A stretch of 64,000 nucleotides of DNA, taken from positions 124,001 to 188,000 of the forward strand of contig NZ_JAOVQM010000001.1 in NCBI RefSeq assembly GCF_025742995.1. The letters run 5' to 3'. Below the pieces are notes generated by a model that worked only from the letters and a program-made list of their open reading frames with translations, searched no databases and was not told the origin of the DNA. Positions 24,617 through 33,954 of this stretch are shown here, in pieces (position 1 is the stretch's first letter; the number at the start of each line of letters is the position of its first letter). The position numbers and the translations under genes were made by a program. This DNA is from Paracholeplasma manati. Lineage in GTDB: Bacteria > Bacillota_I > Bacilli_A > Acholeplasmatales > UBA5453.

Positions 24617-27055
24617 TTAACCTCCAATGACTAGATAGCTTTGTGCAGTCACGATGTGTCCTGCGTAATTGACCGCTTGGGTCTGATAATTGATGAGAAT
24701 GGATACCCCATTGTTATAGGTATTCATGTATACATTTGGCATCACTTCTGTACGTGCAACCCAAGTCGCGTTCATCACAGGATTCAATGCTTGACTGACC
24801 GTTTGATAGACTTGTTCAATCAACGCTTGATTGATCGCGTACTCTGTAGAAAAGTAGTCTTGAGCATTGGTCTTTTGTAATTTATACGCAGGTTCTTGAG
24901 TCAAAATGAATGATGGGTATGTATTATAGTCAATCATCTTTAATAAGTCTTTTTGTTCGTAAAATGAAAAGTTCGCATAGGTTGCGTATAGTTCCATGGT
25001 ACCGTGTAATACCATTTGTAAGAATGGCACGGTTTCGGTTTCTACAATGTATTGAGAATTAAACATGGGTGTTTGAAGGAATCGATCCGTATATGCCCAT
25101 AAATATTGGTTGGGTGACACATGGTTGGTTTCATACTTCAGTTGAATCCACTCTGCAACTTCTTGGTATCTTTGTATGGTGTCAGTCATACTTCGATTTT
25201 TAGATGTATCGCTATATAACCATTGGGTATAGCCTTCATAAGTAATGTCACTAAACCCTATATTTTTGATTGAAGACACTTGTTTTTCGATGTATTCAAC
25301 GACTTTAGCTGGGCGAACATAATACGTTTTATTGGTAATCCCATCTACATGCATCGGATCAATCATCACCATATATTGGCCATTGATGTGTTTATTAGCA
25401 ATATTGGTTAAGCTAGTGGAAACATCGTTGATCTCAGCGATATTTTGAGCTATAGAGATGGATACACCTTGGGATTGCCACTGGGTGACAACGCGTTTAA
25501 AATCGGCAGCTGTACCAATCGCACGACTGTAATTTGGCGCGGTTTTTTTGCCTAAGGTGATACCACCTTGTTGATAACCATATAAGCCCGAATTGATGTT
25601 TGTAATCCCTAAATACATTAAATCACTTAAGATATGGTCAACATCGTCAATGGTTGTAACCACGACATCTTCCGTTCCAATCAATGACTTTTTCGCATCC
25701 GCCATTAAGAAGTCCACACGCAGTGGGATGGTGGTTGCTAAAGAGGCTTCTTTTAAGAATAATTGGTTGTTAGATAACAAATACGCACGATAGCTATTCG
25801 CCATCCCTTGATATGTAGGGTCTTCCTCTAAAAACGTGTAATGGATGGATAAATCAAAATGGTTTCTTTCTTTAAAAGCACTGATATAGGTATCCCCTGC
25901 TTGGTTATAAACTTGAGAATAACGTCCATTGTATAAGAATCTTGGAAATGAAATCGTATAATTGGTGAGGTTATAACTATCGGATGAGTCGTTGGGTCTT
26001 GAAATGATTTCCATATATTCCGCACCTTTGGTTGCGTAGGAAACAAAGGCTTTGGATAACGACTCATAGGCGATACCAAAGACAGGCATCAATGGTTGTT
26101 TGGTTGGCACACTCGATTGTACAAATTGTAAATTCGATGCGTATTGGGCCATATCGCCCCCATAAACAACCCCTGTGTACCCAGACAAGCTAGATTCATA
26201 GTCTTTGAAATCGATGAGTGCACCTGAACCATCGGGAACAAATACATACCCATCATGGCGTGGTTTTAGTACCGGTATATCCCAGGCACCTGTGGCAGGG
26301 TTATATTCGGTTTGTTTACCACCGTAAGCGCCTAAGAAAGGCATGATGTTGATGTAGTTGATGTAATTCGCGTCTTCCCCCGTGATTTCATGGTCACGAA
26401 TTTCTACATCAAACCCAGTGTCTAAAACATAAATATGGGCTTTGATTCTGACATCAAAAGCTTTAAACTGAACATCTAATACGAAATGACGATCATCGCC
26501 ATTTACTAGGTATAAATTGTCAGTATTGACTGAATCCTTTTGGATTTCCTTGATGGCGTATGAACTATCGGTTTGAATTTGTTTGGAATATGCTTTCGCT
26601 GAACTACCCATTTGAGTCGAAGCCCTAGCTGGGTCTGATGCACGCATCATATCGACAACAAGGAATGAATTCGCAATCCCTTCACGGGTATTGTTCATCT
26701 GTTCTTCAAGGGGTTGAGCGATTGAAGCCAGTTCAGTTGTTGTCGCATCTGGATGGTTTTCAGCATACAATTCGACTGTTTTCTCGATGTATTGGTCATA
26801 ATCATGATCAATGCCTGAGGTCCAAGAAGATCCATTTCGTTTGTCTACAACTTTAAAAATACCATTGTGTTTTTTGTAAAAGAGTTGAATATATTGGGTT
26901 TCTGATAATAAGGTATAAGTATCATTTAACGCTACTTTTGTGGTTGTATACGGGGGATAATTGTTTGTGGATTCTTGGGCATAACCCTGTGCAATCGTCA
27001 ATGAAATCAATCCCAATACAATCACAAATATCAGTGTTTTTTTAATTGGAAACAT
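24617..27055 (-). CDS. Secreted DUF5696-family protein, probably glycan-active
   Basis: 812 residues with a Sec signal peptide (LIFVIVLGLISLTIAQGYAQ) and no further anchor. The N-terminal 250 residues are beta-rich, then a large alpha/beta region with TIM-barrel-like alternation, ending in a small beta domain. Aromatic and acidic motifs such as VFVPDGSGALIDF, GITNINSGLYGY and MVMIDPMHVDGI, and VPFLQMVLHGTMELY, resemble carbohydrate-active enzymes but no catalytic pair can be named. DUF5696 proteins are known beside YIP1 proteins and sugar ABC systems in Bacillota. It overlaps the NHL-Yip1 gene by 14 bp. A role in binding or cutting the glycan at the cell surface is inference. Confidence 0.75.
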   Translation of the reverse strand: MFPIKKTLIFVIVLGLISLTIAQGYAQESTNNYPPYTTTKVALNDTYTLLSETQYIQLFYKKHNGIFKVVDKRNGSSWTSGIDHDYDQYIEKTVELYAENHPDATTTELASIAQPLEEQMNNTREGIANSFLVVDMMRASDPARASTQMGSSAKAYSKQIQTDSSYAIKEIQKDSVNTDNLYLVNGDDRHFVLDVQFKAFDVRIKAHIYVLDTGFDVEIRDHEITGEDANYINYINIMPFLGAYGGKQTEYNPATGAWDIPVLKPRHDGYVFVPDGSGALIDFKDYESSLSGYTGVVYGGDMAQYASNLQFVQSSVPTKQPLMPVFGIAYESLSKAFVSYATKGAEYMEIISRPNDSSDSYNLTNYTISFPRFLYNGRYSQVYNQAGDTYISAFKERNHFDLSIHYTFLEEDPTYQGMANSYRAYLLSNNQLFLKEASLATTIPLRVDFLMADAKKSLIGTEDVVVTTIDDVDHILSDLMYLGITNINSGLYGYQQGGITLGKKTAPNYSRAIGTAADFKRVVTQWQSQGVSISIAQNIAEINDVSTSLTNIANKHINGQYMVMIDPMHVDGITNKTYYVRPAKVVEYIEKQVSSIKNIGFSDITYEGYTQWLYSDTSKNRSMTDTIQRYQEVAEWIQLKYETNHVSPNQYLWAYTDRFLQTPMFNSQYIVETETVPFLQMVLHGTMELYATYANFSFYEQKDLLKMIDYNTYPSFILTQEPAYKLQKTNAQDYFSTEYAINQALIEQVYQTVSQALNPVMNATWVARTEVMPNVYMNTYNNGVSILINYQTQAVNYAGHIVTAQSYLVIGG

Positions 27056-29072
27056 GACGAATCAGCTCCTTCCATATACCGTCGATAAAGATATACAATT
27101 GACGCCACATCGTAATGATGATGATCACAACCACAATCATGATGATGGTGAATAACAAACTCATAAGGATACTCTTAAATGCTTTTTTACCGCGGTATTG
27201 ATGGATTTCAATGATGCCTAAAAACACCAATATCACGCTGTAGACAACCCCAATATTCATGGTGGTTGTAATAAAGAAAGCTTCATTTAAAGTGAGGTAA
27301 TGCGAGAGGATTGTGGTTAAACCAAACGCAATCATGATTGGACCCAAACTATAAGCAAACATCATATAGATTTGTTTAAAGTTACCAATCCCGTCGTGTA
27401 ATGAGGTATCTAGATAATTCGATACCATGAAGAGTCCTGTTAAGAGGAAATAGCCTAATATAATGGCCGTTAAATCCAAATCTTCAATCGCGACTGCTTG
27501 AAAGATAAATCCTTGAGATGAACTATATATAATGAGCAACACAAGGGTTGCTAGATACAGTATGGTTGCTGCTAGCATCGAACCTTTATGGCCCATTTTA
27601 ATCTCATAGAAACTGTCTAGAGGTTTCTTAATCACACGCCAAAAATAGGCGATGTCTTTGAGCCATTTACGATCAAAGAACGTTTTAATTGGTGTGGTAT
27701 ACTTCGTAATAATCCCTGTTTTATGATTGACAAAAACGAGGGATTTTTGGGTCGCATATAAAGCAATTAACACGATGATGAATACCCCAAGCAACCTTTG
27801 GATTTGCACATTTCTAACTTCCCAATACGCTTGAGAGTATAAGGTTTTATTACCTGCAAGTTCAAAGTGCAACATCGCTTCATCGTATTGTTCTAGCTGT
27901 AAATAACTTTTCGCAATACTATTATGCGCTAACGTCGACATCTGGTTGAGGTTTAAAACGGCTTGCCACGCTTCGATGGCTTGTTGGTATTCACGTTGTT
28001 CATATAAGGCGATGGCTTGATAAATTTGTTCACTATAATCGGTGGGTCTAAACGACTGTAAGAAAGACTTTGACTCGTCTAATGCGAAAATGAACCCATC
28101 TTCGCGAACAGCGATGGCAGATAAACTTGTAAATAACCCTTTGATATCTTCATCGGGTTTACTGCCGGTACCTTTACGAATCCCAAAACTGAGAATGAAC
28201 TCACCATAAGCATCGTATATATAAATGGCCCCAGTTTGAGTACCTGCATAAATAATGCCTTGGTCATCAACATAGATGTCTCTGGTGTCTTCAGACCCAA
28301 CGGTATTGGAAAACATATTACCACCTTGCATATTGTGTTTCTTAACTGCGGTGGTTGTCGTATTCATCGTGGAGGTATAGATCATCGAGTTTTGATCGAT
28401 GAAAATACTGGAGAACGTTTGAGGGCTACGAAGCGCTAAACGGTCGAATTGGTCTTGAGACAAAATGAGTTTATAAAATTGTTGGGTAATGGATAATTGG
28501 ACTTTATTGGTTGTAAAGAAACCTAAAAACTCCCCTTGGTTCGATAGTTGTATAATCCCGTTACTAACGCCTTCTCCATAGATGTACATATTCCCGCGGT
28601 TGTCGACAACCATCTTACTTGGGGCGAATGCTGTATCCGCGAATGAAGGTGAAGTAGGTCTGGTATACGTTTCTAAATGATTACCAAATAAGTCAAATTT
28701 GAAGACAGCTTTTGCACTAGAATCTGCTACATATAAGTATTGATTAGACACATATAAACCACGAGGTGTTACAAAGTCGGGGTACACTATTTCAGTTAAA
28801 ACCGTATTGGTATTGGTATCATATGTCAGAATGCGTTTGTTGCCTGTATCAGCAATCCAGAGGGTGCCTTGGTCATCAAACATCATGTCTTCTGGTTTAC
28901 TCAATCCCATATCGATATTGACCATCTCAGGCAAATAGGCATCTTGAGTACGGATGTATTGGCCTTTCGCATCCAAAGTAACCGTATAAGTTGTTGCTTC
29001 TGAAGCATGAATTGGTAACATCATCGTCATCGTGACGAAGATGATTAAAGATAGGATAGTTAGTTTTTTCAT
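27042..29072 (-). CDS. NHL-repeat / TPR / Yip1 membrane protein
   Basis: 676 residues in a mosaic order: signal peptide (1-23), a six-bladed NHL-type beta-propeller (about 30-345, with repeated DDQGTLWIADTGNKRI and DNRGNMYIYGEG units), a short TPR segment (about 350-412, YQQAIEAWQAVLNLN and AKSYLQLEQYDEAMLHFELAG), a membrane helix (about 420-440), and a C-terminal Yip1-type domain with five helices (about 480-660). The propeller and TPR lie outside the cell. Such proteins sit beside sugar ABC systems, but their function is unknown; a scaffold or sensor for the transporter is inference. RBS GTAGGAGGG precedes the ATG. Confidence 0.85.
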   Translation of the reverse strand: MKKLTILSLIIFVTMTMMLPIHASEATTYTVTLDAKGQYIRTQDAYLPEMVNIDMGLSKPEDMMFDDQGTLWIADTGNKRILTYDTNTNTVLTEIVYPDFVTPRGLYVSNQYLYVADSSAKAVFKFDLFGNHLETYTRPTSPSFADTAFAPSKMVVDNRGNMYIYGEGVSNGIIQLSNQGEFLGFFTTNKVQLSITQQFYKLILSQDQFDRLALRSPQTFSSIFIDQNSMIYTSTMNTTTTAVKKHNMQGGNMFSNTVGSEDTRDIYVDDQGIIYAGTQTGAIYIYDAYGEFILSFGIRKGTGSKPDEDIKGLFTSLSAIAVREDGFIFALDESKSFLQSFRPTDYSEQIYQAIALYEQREYQQAIEAWQAVLNLNQMSTLAHNSIAKSYLQLEQYDEAMLHFELAGNKTLYSQAYWEVRNVQIQRLLGVFIIVLIALYATQKSLVFVNHKTGIITKYTTPIKTFFDRKWLKDIAYFWRVIKKPLDSFYEIKMGHKGSMLAATILYLATLVLLIIYSSSQGFIFQAVAIEDLDLTAIILGYFLLTGLFMVSNYLDTSLHDGIGNFKQIYMMFAYSLGPIMIAFGLTTILSHYLTLNEAFFITTTMNIGVVYSVILVFLGIIEIHQYRGKKAFKSILMSLLFTIIMIVVVIIIITMWRQLYIFIDGIWKELIRHVSN

Positions 29073-29081
29073 TAGACCCTC

Positions 29082-29960
29082 CTACTTAATCCCAGCATGC
29101 GCCATGGTGTTCATAACACGAGACTGCATGATGATGAATATGATGAGGTTAGGGATGAATAGAATCAACCCTGCAGCGGCTGCCATACCAGTACCAGCAA
29201 CAGCTGAGCCTGTATTTTGTAATGCCAACGCATTTAGATAAAAGGCAAACGACTTCATGGTTTCATCTTGTATATATAGCGTTGAAGCTTCGACAGCTGA
29301 CCATGTGGATTGGAAGGTTAAAATAGCCACCGTCGCAATCGCGTTTTTAGTCAAAGGCATGATGATTTTAAAAATAATATAGAAGTCCCCAGCACCATCG
29401 ATGCGTGCCGCTTCGATGATCGGGTCTGGTACTTGATCGATGAATTGTTTCATCAAAAAGATATTCACTGGAACCGCGATATACGGTAAGATGTGCACCA
29501 AAGGATTGTTATTCAATCCGATTTTAACGATGACAAAATAGGTTGGTATCACCACGGCTGTCCTTACAAACATCAAGGCTGTTTGATTGATGGAAAACAG
29601 TGTTTTTTTACCCTTAAAGTTCTTCTTAGAAAATGCATAACCCGTGGTCACACTGATCCAAATGATGAGGATCATCATCACCAATGTAATCAACAATGTA
29701 TTGAATAAGTATCTCGATAGCGGGACACCTGTACTGGTTGAAATCCTGAACAAAGTCGTAAAGTTATCAAACGTTGGGTTTTGTGCAAAAAAACGTGGTG
29801 GGAATAAGAACAACTCATCCAACGGTTTAAATGCTTGATTCACAATGTAGAGGATGGGTAACACCATAAATAATGTGAGGGGAACCAATATCACATAAAA
29901 GATCACTTGTGAACGGTTAAATGAGGTGGGATTGATTTTGGTACCTTGAAAACTACTCAT
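29082..29960 (-). CDS. Carbohydrate ABC transporter permease (MalG type), pair 1
   Basis: About 292 residues, six helices, EAA loop DPIIEAARIDGAGDFYIIFKIIMPLTKNA. The C-terminus SRVMNTMAHAGIK is typical for this subunit class. The ATG at 29958-29960 is preferred; a GTG three codons earlier would overlap the preceding gene by one base and cannot be excluded. It follows its partner permease without a gap and precedes the NHL-Yip1 gene by 9 bp. It works with the partner and probably with one of the two solute-binding proteins upstream. Confidence 0.92.
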   Translation of the reverse strand: MSSFQGTKINPTSFNRSQVIFYVILVPLTLFMVLPILYIVNQAFKPLDELFLFPPRFFAQNPTFDNFTTLFRISTSTGVPLSRYLFNTLLITLVMMILIIWISVTTGYAFSKKNFKGKKTLFSINQTALMFVRTAVVIPTYFVIVKIGLNNNPLVHILPYIAVPVNIFLMKQFIDQVPDPIIEAARIDGAGDFYIIFKIIMPLTKNAIATVAILTFQSTWSAVEASTLYIQDETMKSFAFYLNALALQNTGSAVAGTGMAAAAGLILFIPNLIIFIIMQSRVMNTMAHAGIK

Positions 29961-29968
29961 AACAGACA

Positions 29969-30901
29969 CTAATCCTTTTCTGCAAACAATTTGTATGCGA
30001 CTTTAGAAAACACGATGATGATGGCGAGCAACACCACCGATAATGCAGCTGCATAGCCCATTTCATATCTTAAAAATCCATAGTCATCGATATGATTGGT
30101 AATGAACTGTGCTGCATTTTGTGGGGTAGGGTTTGCCCCGGATAAGGCAACCCCAATATACCCATTGGTAAAGGTAGCGACAATTGCCATGACGGCACCA
30201 AACAACATTTGTGGTTTCATCATCGGGATAGTCACGTGGATGACTTCTTGAAACTTATTATCGATACCTTCCACATAAGCGGCTTCATAGAGTTCTTCAT
30301 TCCCATTGAGAATACCGGCTAACATGGCTAAGAACCCAACACCCATGCTGCTCCATAAAGCAACTATGATGACCACAGTCATTAAGTGGTCTGGGGATTG
30401 AAGGAATTGGATAGGGCGTTCAATCATGTCCCATTGCAACAACAAAGCATTGATATAGCCCGATTCATCCCCTGAGAATAATGTTCTCCAAATAACGGCG
30501 ATGAAGACACCACCAATCATGGATGGGGTATATAACAGTAAAGCAAATATGGTTCTTGGTAGTTTTTGGATTTGAGCCAACATCCAAGCGAGCACGAATG
30601 CCAACATATAGCCACCTGGTCCAACAATGATGGCGAAGGTCAGTGTTTTTGGTAATACATATTGTAAAAACACATCGTCTTGGGTAAAGATATTGACGAA
30701 ATTGACTAACCCATTCAATGTTGGTGTTTCAACGACGTTGAATGAGGTTAAGGATAAATAGATAGCCAACGCGACAGGAATCGCGATGAATACTGAAAAC
30801 AATAAGGTGTACGGTAATAACATCAAGAAAACTCCAAACGCATCTTTTCGTCTGGTTTTTCGATAAGAAGCCAGTGGTTTCATTTTAATTGTCTGATCCA
30901 T
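29969..30901 (-). CDS. Carbohydrate ABC transporter permease (MalF/UgpA type), pair 1
   Basis: 310 residues, six helices. The EAA loop reads GNEELYEAAYVEGIDNKFQEVIHVTIPMMKPQ; the usual IDGA is changed to VEGI, which is within family variation. It starts with an RBS GGGGG and an ATG that overlaps the end of the 997-residue solute-binding gene by 17 bp. A basic cytoplasmic N-terminus (KPLASYRKTRRKDAFG) precedes helix 1. Forms permease pair 1. Confidence 0.92.
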   Translation of the reverse strand: MDQTIKMKPLASYRKTRRKDAFGVFLMLLPYTLLFSVFIAIPVALAIYLSLTSFNVVETPTLNGLVNFVNIFTQDDVFLQYVLPKTLTFAIIVGPGGYMLAFVLAWMLAQIQKLPRTIFALLLYTPSMIGGVFIAVIWRTLFSGDESGYINALLLQWDMIERPIQFLQSPDHLMTVVIIVALWSSMGVGFLAMLAGILNGNEELYEAAYVEGIDNKFQEVIHVTIPMMKPQMLFGAVMAIVATFTNGYIGVALSGANPTPQNAAQFITNHIDDYGFLRYEMGYAAALSVVLLAIIIVFSKVAYKLFAEKD

Positions 30902-33878
30902 GATATCCCCCTGAGGCTTCCATCATTTTGTCTTGAATCCATTCGATGGTAGGAATGGTGTAAACCTTTAATACATCGCCATTTTGATCGATGAATCCAA
31001 ACTCAATCATCTTTTTACGGATTTCACGGTTGATTAAAATGGTATATTGGTCTACCGCAATCCCTGTACTTTCCCCATTGAATACAACATCGGTCCAAAT
31101 GTTCGATAAAGAACGTTCAAGCATGTATTGTCCTGGGGTTCTTGGTACGTCAATCAACCATTTCACTTGTTCAAGAATGACGCGCTTATCCCCTTCGGGT
31201 AGCGGTGAATTCTCTACAGCGTGGATATTGGCTGATAACCAGGCGTAAGTCGGACCATAGGTGGATTGCAAATTGAATGCGAACTTGGTTTGTGTTTCTT
31301 CGCCCAACCACCATTTTAAGAATGCCCAAGATTCATTGGGTTTTTTCGTACCATTTAAAATCATCCCTGCTGTACCGTTCGCGATGTAATAACGATTGGT
31401 TTCACCATTTTCTGGTGTCACACTCGGGTATGGTGCGATGCGCCATTGTCCAACGATTTCTGGCGCTGCATTCTTGATGAGTAAATAGTTTTGGAAATCA
31501 CTGATGCCAATCGGCAAAGTCGCGTATCTAAATGCGTTATAAAACGATTGGACTTGTTCGGGTAAAGAATAGTTGGTGAATAATTGATTGAGGAATGTGA
31601 GTCCTTCAATCGAAGCTTTGGTGTTGATGGTCGTGTTCATCCCATTGGTATCGTATAAAGCCCCGCTATATTGATAGATGAAGCCTGATGTTTGATAGAA
31701 ATACTTCGTACCACCACTACCAGCAATTGGGTGATAGAAATTCATCCCATATTGTTGAAGTTCCGGGAGAATTTGAATCACTTCTTCCCAAGTATCTGGT
31801 ACCATGAAGCCTAACGCATCAAAGATATCCTTACGATACATTAAGACATTAAAGTCTAACGTTTCTGGAATCGCATAGGCTTTATCATTGAGTACATACG
31901 GGATAAATGCCCCTGGTGAGAACGCACTCGCAAATGACCAGTAATCTGGGAATGAGGATAAATCATAAGCCGCGTTACGAATGGCTAAATCATAGGGCAT
32001 ATAGGACGCTAACCCTAATGCAACATCGGGTTGTTGTCCTGCCGCTGCAGACATCACCAGTTTATTTGGGTCCGGCATCACTGAAATTTTCACACGAATC
32101 CCGGTATCTTCTGTAAAGTTTTGGTCTGCCATCTTTTGCATCATATCGACATAAGTGATCGGTCTATTCACCCACACATCCACAACTTTAGGGTCGTTGT
32201 CTTGTTTGAATTTGTTGGAGCTGAAAGAAGCCATGAATGTTTCAAGTGAAGCAAACATGCTTCTAAAGAAACCAACGTTTTCCTTTGGTAATTTGGTGTC
32301 ACTATATAAATATAGTTCATCCAAATACATCGGTTGTTCTGCAATTTCGGTCAATGAGTTCCCTAGGTATTGGGTAACTGAACCACTACCACCGATTAAA
32401 TCATCTAGGTAAAATGGTAATCTTTCATAATCTTTATAGATGTTATTTAATCTAAAGAGTGCTTTTTGAAGGTTAGAGATAGTGGATGATTCGTATTGGT
32501 TAGGGGCGTAGCTAGACAAATCGGTGATGATGGTTTTGATGAGTAATTGATACGCTTCTAAATAAGCCGGTGTTTCAGGGATGTATTGGGTAAATTGCCA
32601 TGTACGATCTTTGTCGATGGTTTTACCCGTGATTTTACGGATTTCTAGGGAGAACGCGTTGATATGATCAATCAGTAATTGAATTTGTCTTAGGCTATTT
32701 TGAACAGGCTCAGATTCTGCTTTGATGGTAATCGTGTGGGTACCTTTGGATAAATACACTTCATATGGGGTATCCCCGTTGGATAAAGTGTGCATCTTGA
32801 TGGTCGTAGCACGGGTGGTAGGGACCGCGTACGCTCTGAATTCCTCAAATGGAATTTCGCCATCAATCGCGATGGATCGGAACACTTTAAAATCCGCTTT
32901 ATCGTTGATGTATTTGATGGCCAATTGGTAGAAACCAGCGGTTTCTACATTAACATCATAGGTTAACGATTGTCCCGATTGTTTCCAAGTTGCACCATCA
33001 ATGACATTGAGTTTTTTATACACCGCATCAAAGGGTTGAACCGATGGGTTATTCAATGAGAACGATTGAACATACGATGAGTTTTTTTGAACATAATCAA
33101 TCGCGTCGACTGTAATAAGCGATTGTATTTTAGGTCCTACATGTTGAGATAAATAGGTCACATAGGTGTCATATTTTTTAGGTGATTGGAGATGGATGTT
33201 CGCTACAGTTACTGGGGTTGAACCCATATTTTCCACTTCAATCACGTTTTCGCCGGATTCAAAATAAAACATCAGTGGGTCAATACTTTGATATGTACTG
33301 CCATATAGGGGTTGATTTTGCCACCCAGAAATAATCACTTGATTGGATAAAACTTCATCGCCATAACGGTCTGTACTGTACTCTTTTGATTCGTCTTTCC
33401 AAAGGGTAGGCAAGATGATGGAATTCATCTCGCTGTAAAAGGTTTCGCCATTGATCTTTAGCGAAACAATGACATCGTTGAGTGATGATTCTCCTAACAG
33501 ATAATTCATATCGATGGTATAGTAGCCACCCTCTGTTAAAGTCAATTCATAGCGCGCGATATCGCCTTCTTCAAGCATTTTAACGGGTTTATTTAAATCA
33601 AGATCAACGTCATCATAGACAAAAAGATCGACATCTACATCGGGATGATTGTAGGTGACCTCGTGTTGATGTTCATTTAAATAATCGACGTAAGTATATT
33701 TGTCGATATCGTGTTTATTGAGTAGTTCATTTAACAAATTAAAAGCCGCGGTTTCGTCAGCTTTAGTAATGGTTTCATTGAGTTTATAGGTATATCCTGA
33801 ATCCACTAAACGGGTAATGCTAAAGATCCCCACCATCACGACGATTAAGATCAAAAAGGTGCGTTTTAGTTTTCTCAT
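30885..33878 (-). CDS. Very large extracellular solute-binding protein with N-terminal beta-sandwich domains
   Basis: 997 residues, more than twice the usual length. An N-terminal signal-anchor (RTFLILIVVMVGIFSITRLV) lacks a lipobox. Two beta-rich regions (about 90-235 and 280-410) have carbohydrate-binding-module-like patterns (YELTLTEGGYYTIDMNYLL; SLTYDVNVETAGFYQLAIKY), then a helical linker (410-560), and a family-1 solute-binding domain from about 565 to 990 (DVWVNRPITYVDMMQKMADQ, GFMVPDTWEEVIQILPEL, and a final WLGEETQ region). Probably it captures a glycan on the surface and hands it to permease pair 1. It is separated from the first solute-binding gene by a perfect 12-bp hairpin. Confidence 0.88.
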   Translation of the reverse strand: MRKLKRTFLILIVVMVGIFSITRLVDSGYTYKLNETITKADETAAFNLLNELLNKHDIDKYTYVDYLNEHQHEVTYNHPDVDVDLFVYDDVDLDLNKPVKMLEEGDIARYELTLTEGGYYTIDMNYLLGESSLNDVIVSLKINGETFYSEMNSIILPTLWKDESKEYSTDRYGDEVLSNQVIISGWQNQPLYGSTYQSIDPLMFYFESGENVIEVENMGSTPVTVANIHLQSPKKYDTYVTYLSQHVGPKIQSLITVDAIDYVQKNSSYVQSFSLNNPSVQPFDAVYKKLNVIDGATWKQSGQSLTYDVNVETAGFYQLAIKYINDKADFKVFRSIAIDGEIPFEEFRAYAVPTTRATTIKMHTLSNGDTPYEVYLSKGTHTITIKAESEPVQNSLRQIQLLIDHINAFSLEIRKITGKTIDKDRTWQFTQYIPETPAYLEAYQLLIKTIITDLSSYAPNQYESSTISNLQKALFRLNNIYKDYERLPFYLDDLIGGSGSVTQYLGNSLTEIAEQPMYLDELYLYSDTKLPKENVGFFRSMFASLETFMASFSSNKFKQDNDPKVVDVWVNRPITYVDMMQKMADQNFTEDTGIRVKISVMPDPNKLVMSAAAGQQPDVALGLASYMPYDLAIRNAAYDLSSFPDYWSFASAFSPGAFIPYVLNDKAYAIPETLDFNVLMYRKDIFDALGFMVPDTWEEVIQILPELQQYGMNFYHPIAGSGGTKYFYQTSGFIYQYSGALYDTNGMNTTINTKASIEGLTFLNQLFTNYSLPEQVQSFYNAFRYATLPIGISDFQNYLLIKNAAPEIVGQWRIAPYPSVTPENGETNRYYIANGTAGMILNGTKKPNESWAFLKWWLGEETQTKFAFNLQSTYGPTYAWLSANIHAVENSPLPEGDKRVILEQVKWLIDVPRTPGQYMLERSLSNIWTDVVFNGESTGIAVDQYTILINREIRKKMIEFGFIDQNGDVLKVYTIPTIEWIQDKMMEASGGYHGSDN

Positions 33879-33906
33879 AAAGCGATAAGTCTCCTTTCAT
33901 AATTAG

Positions 33907-33936
33907 GTGAGGCACCGAAAAATATCGGTGCCTCAC
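33907..33936 (-). repeat. Perfect 12-bp hairpin between the two solute-binding-protein genes
   Basis: GTGAGGCACCGA / TCGGTGCCTCAC with a 6-nt loop and no U tract. A stable intercistronic hairpin just after the first solute-binding gene is a known way to keep its mRNA abundant relative to downstream permeases. Confidence 0.85.
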
Positions 33937-33954
33937 AATCATGATTTTTATTGA

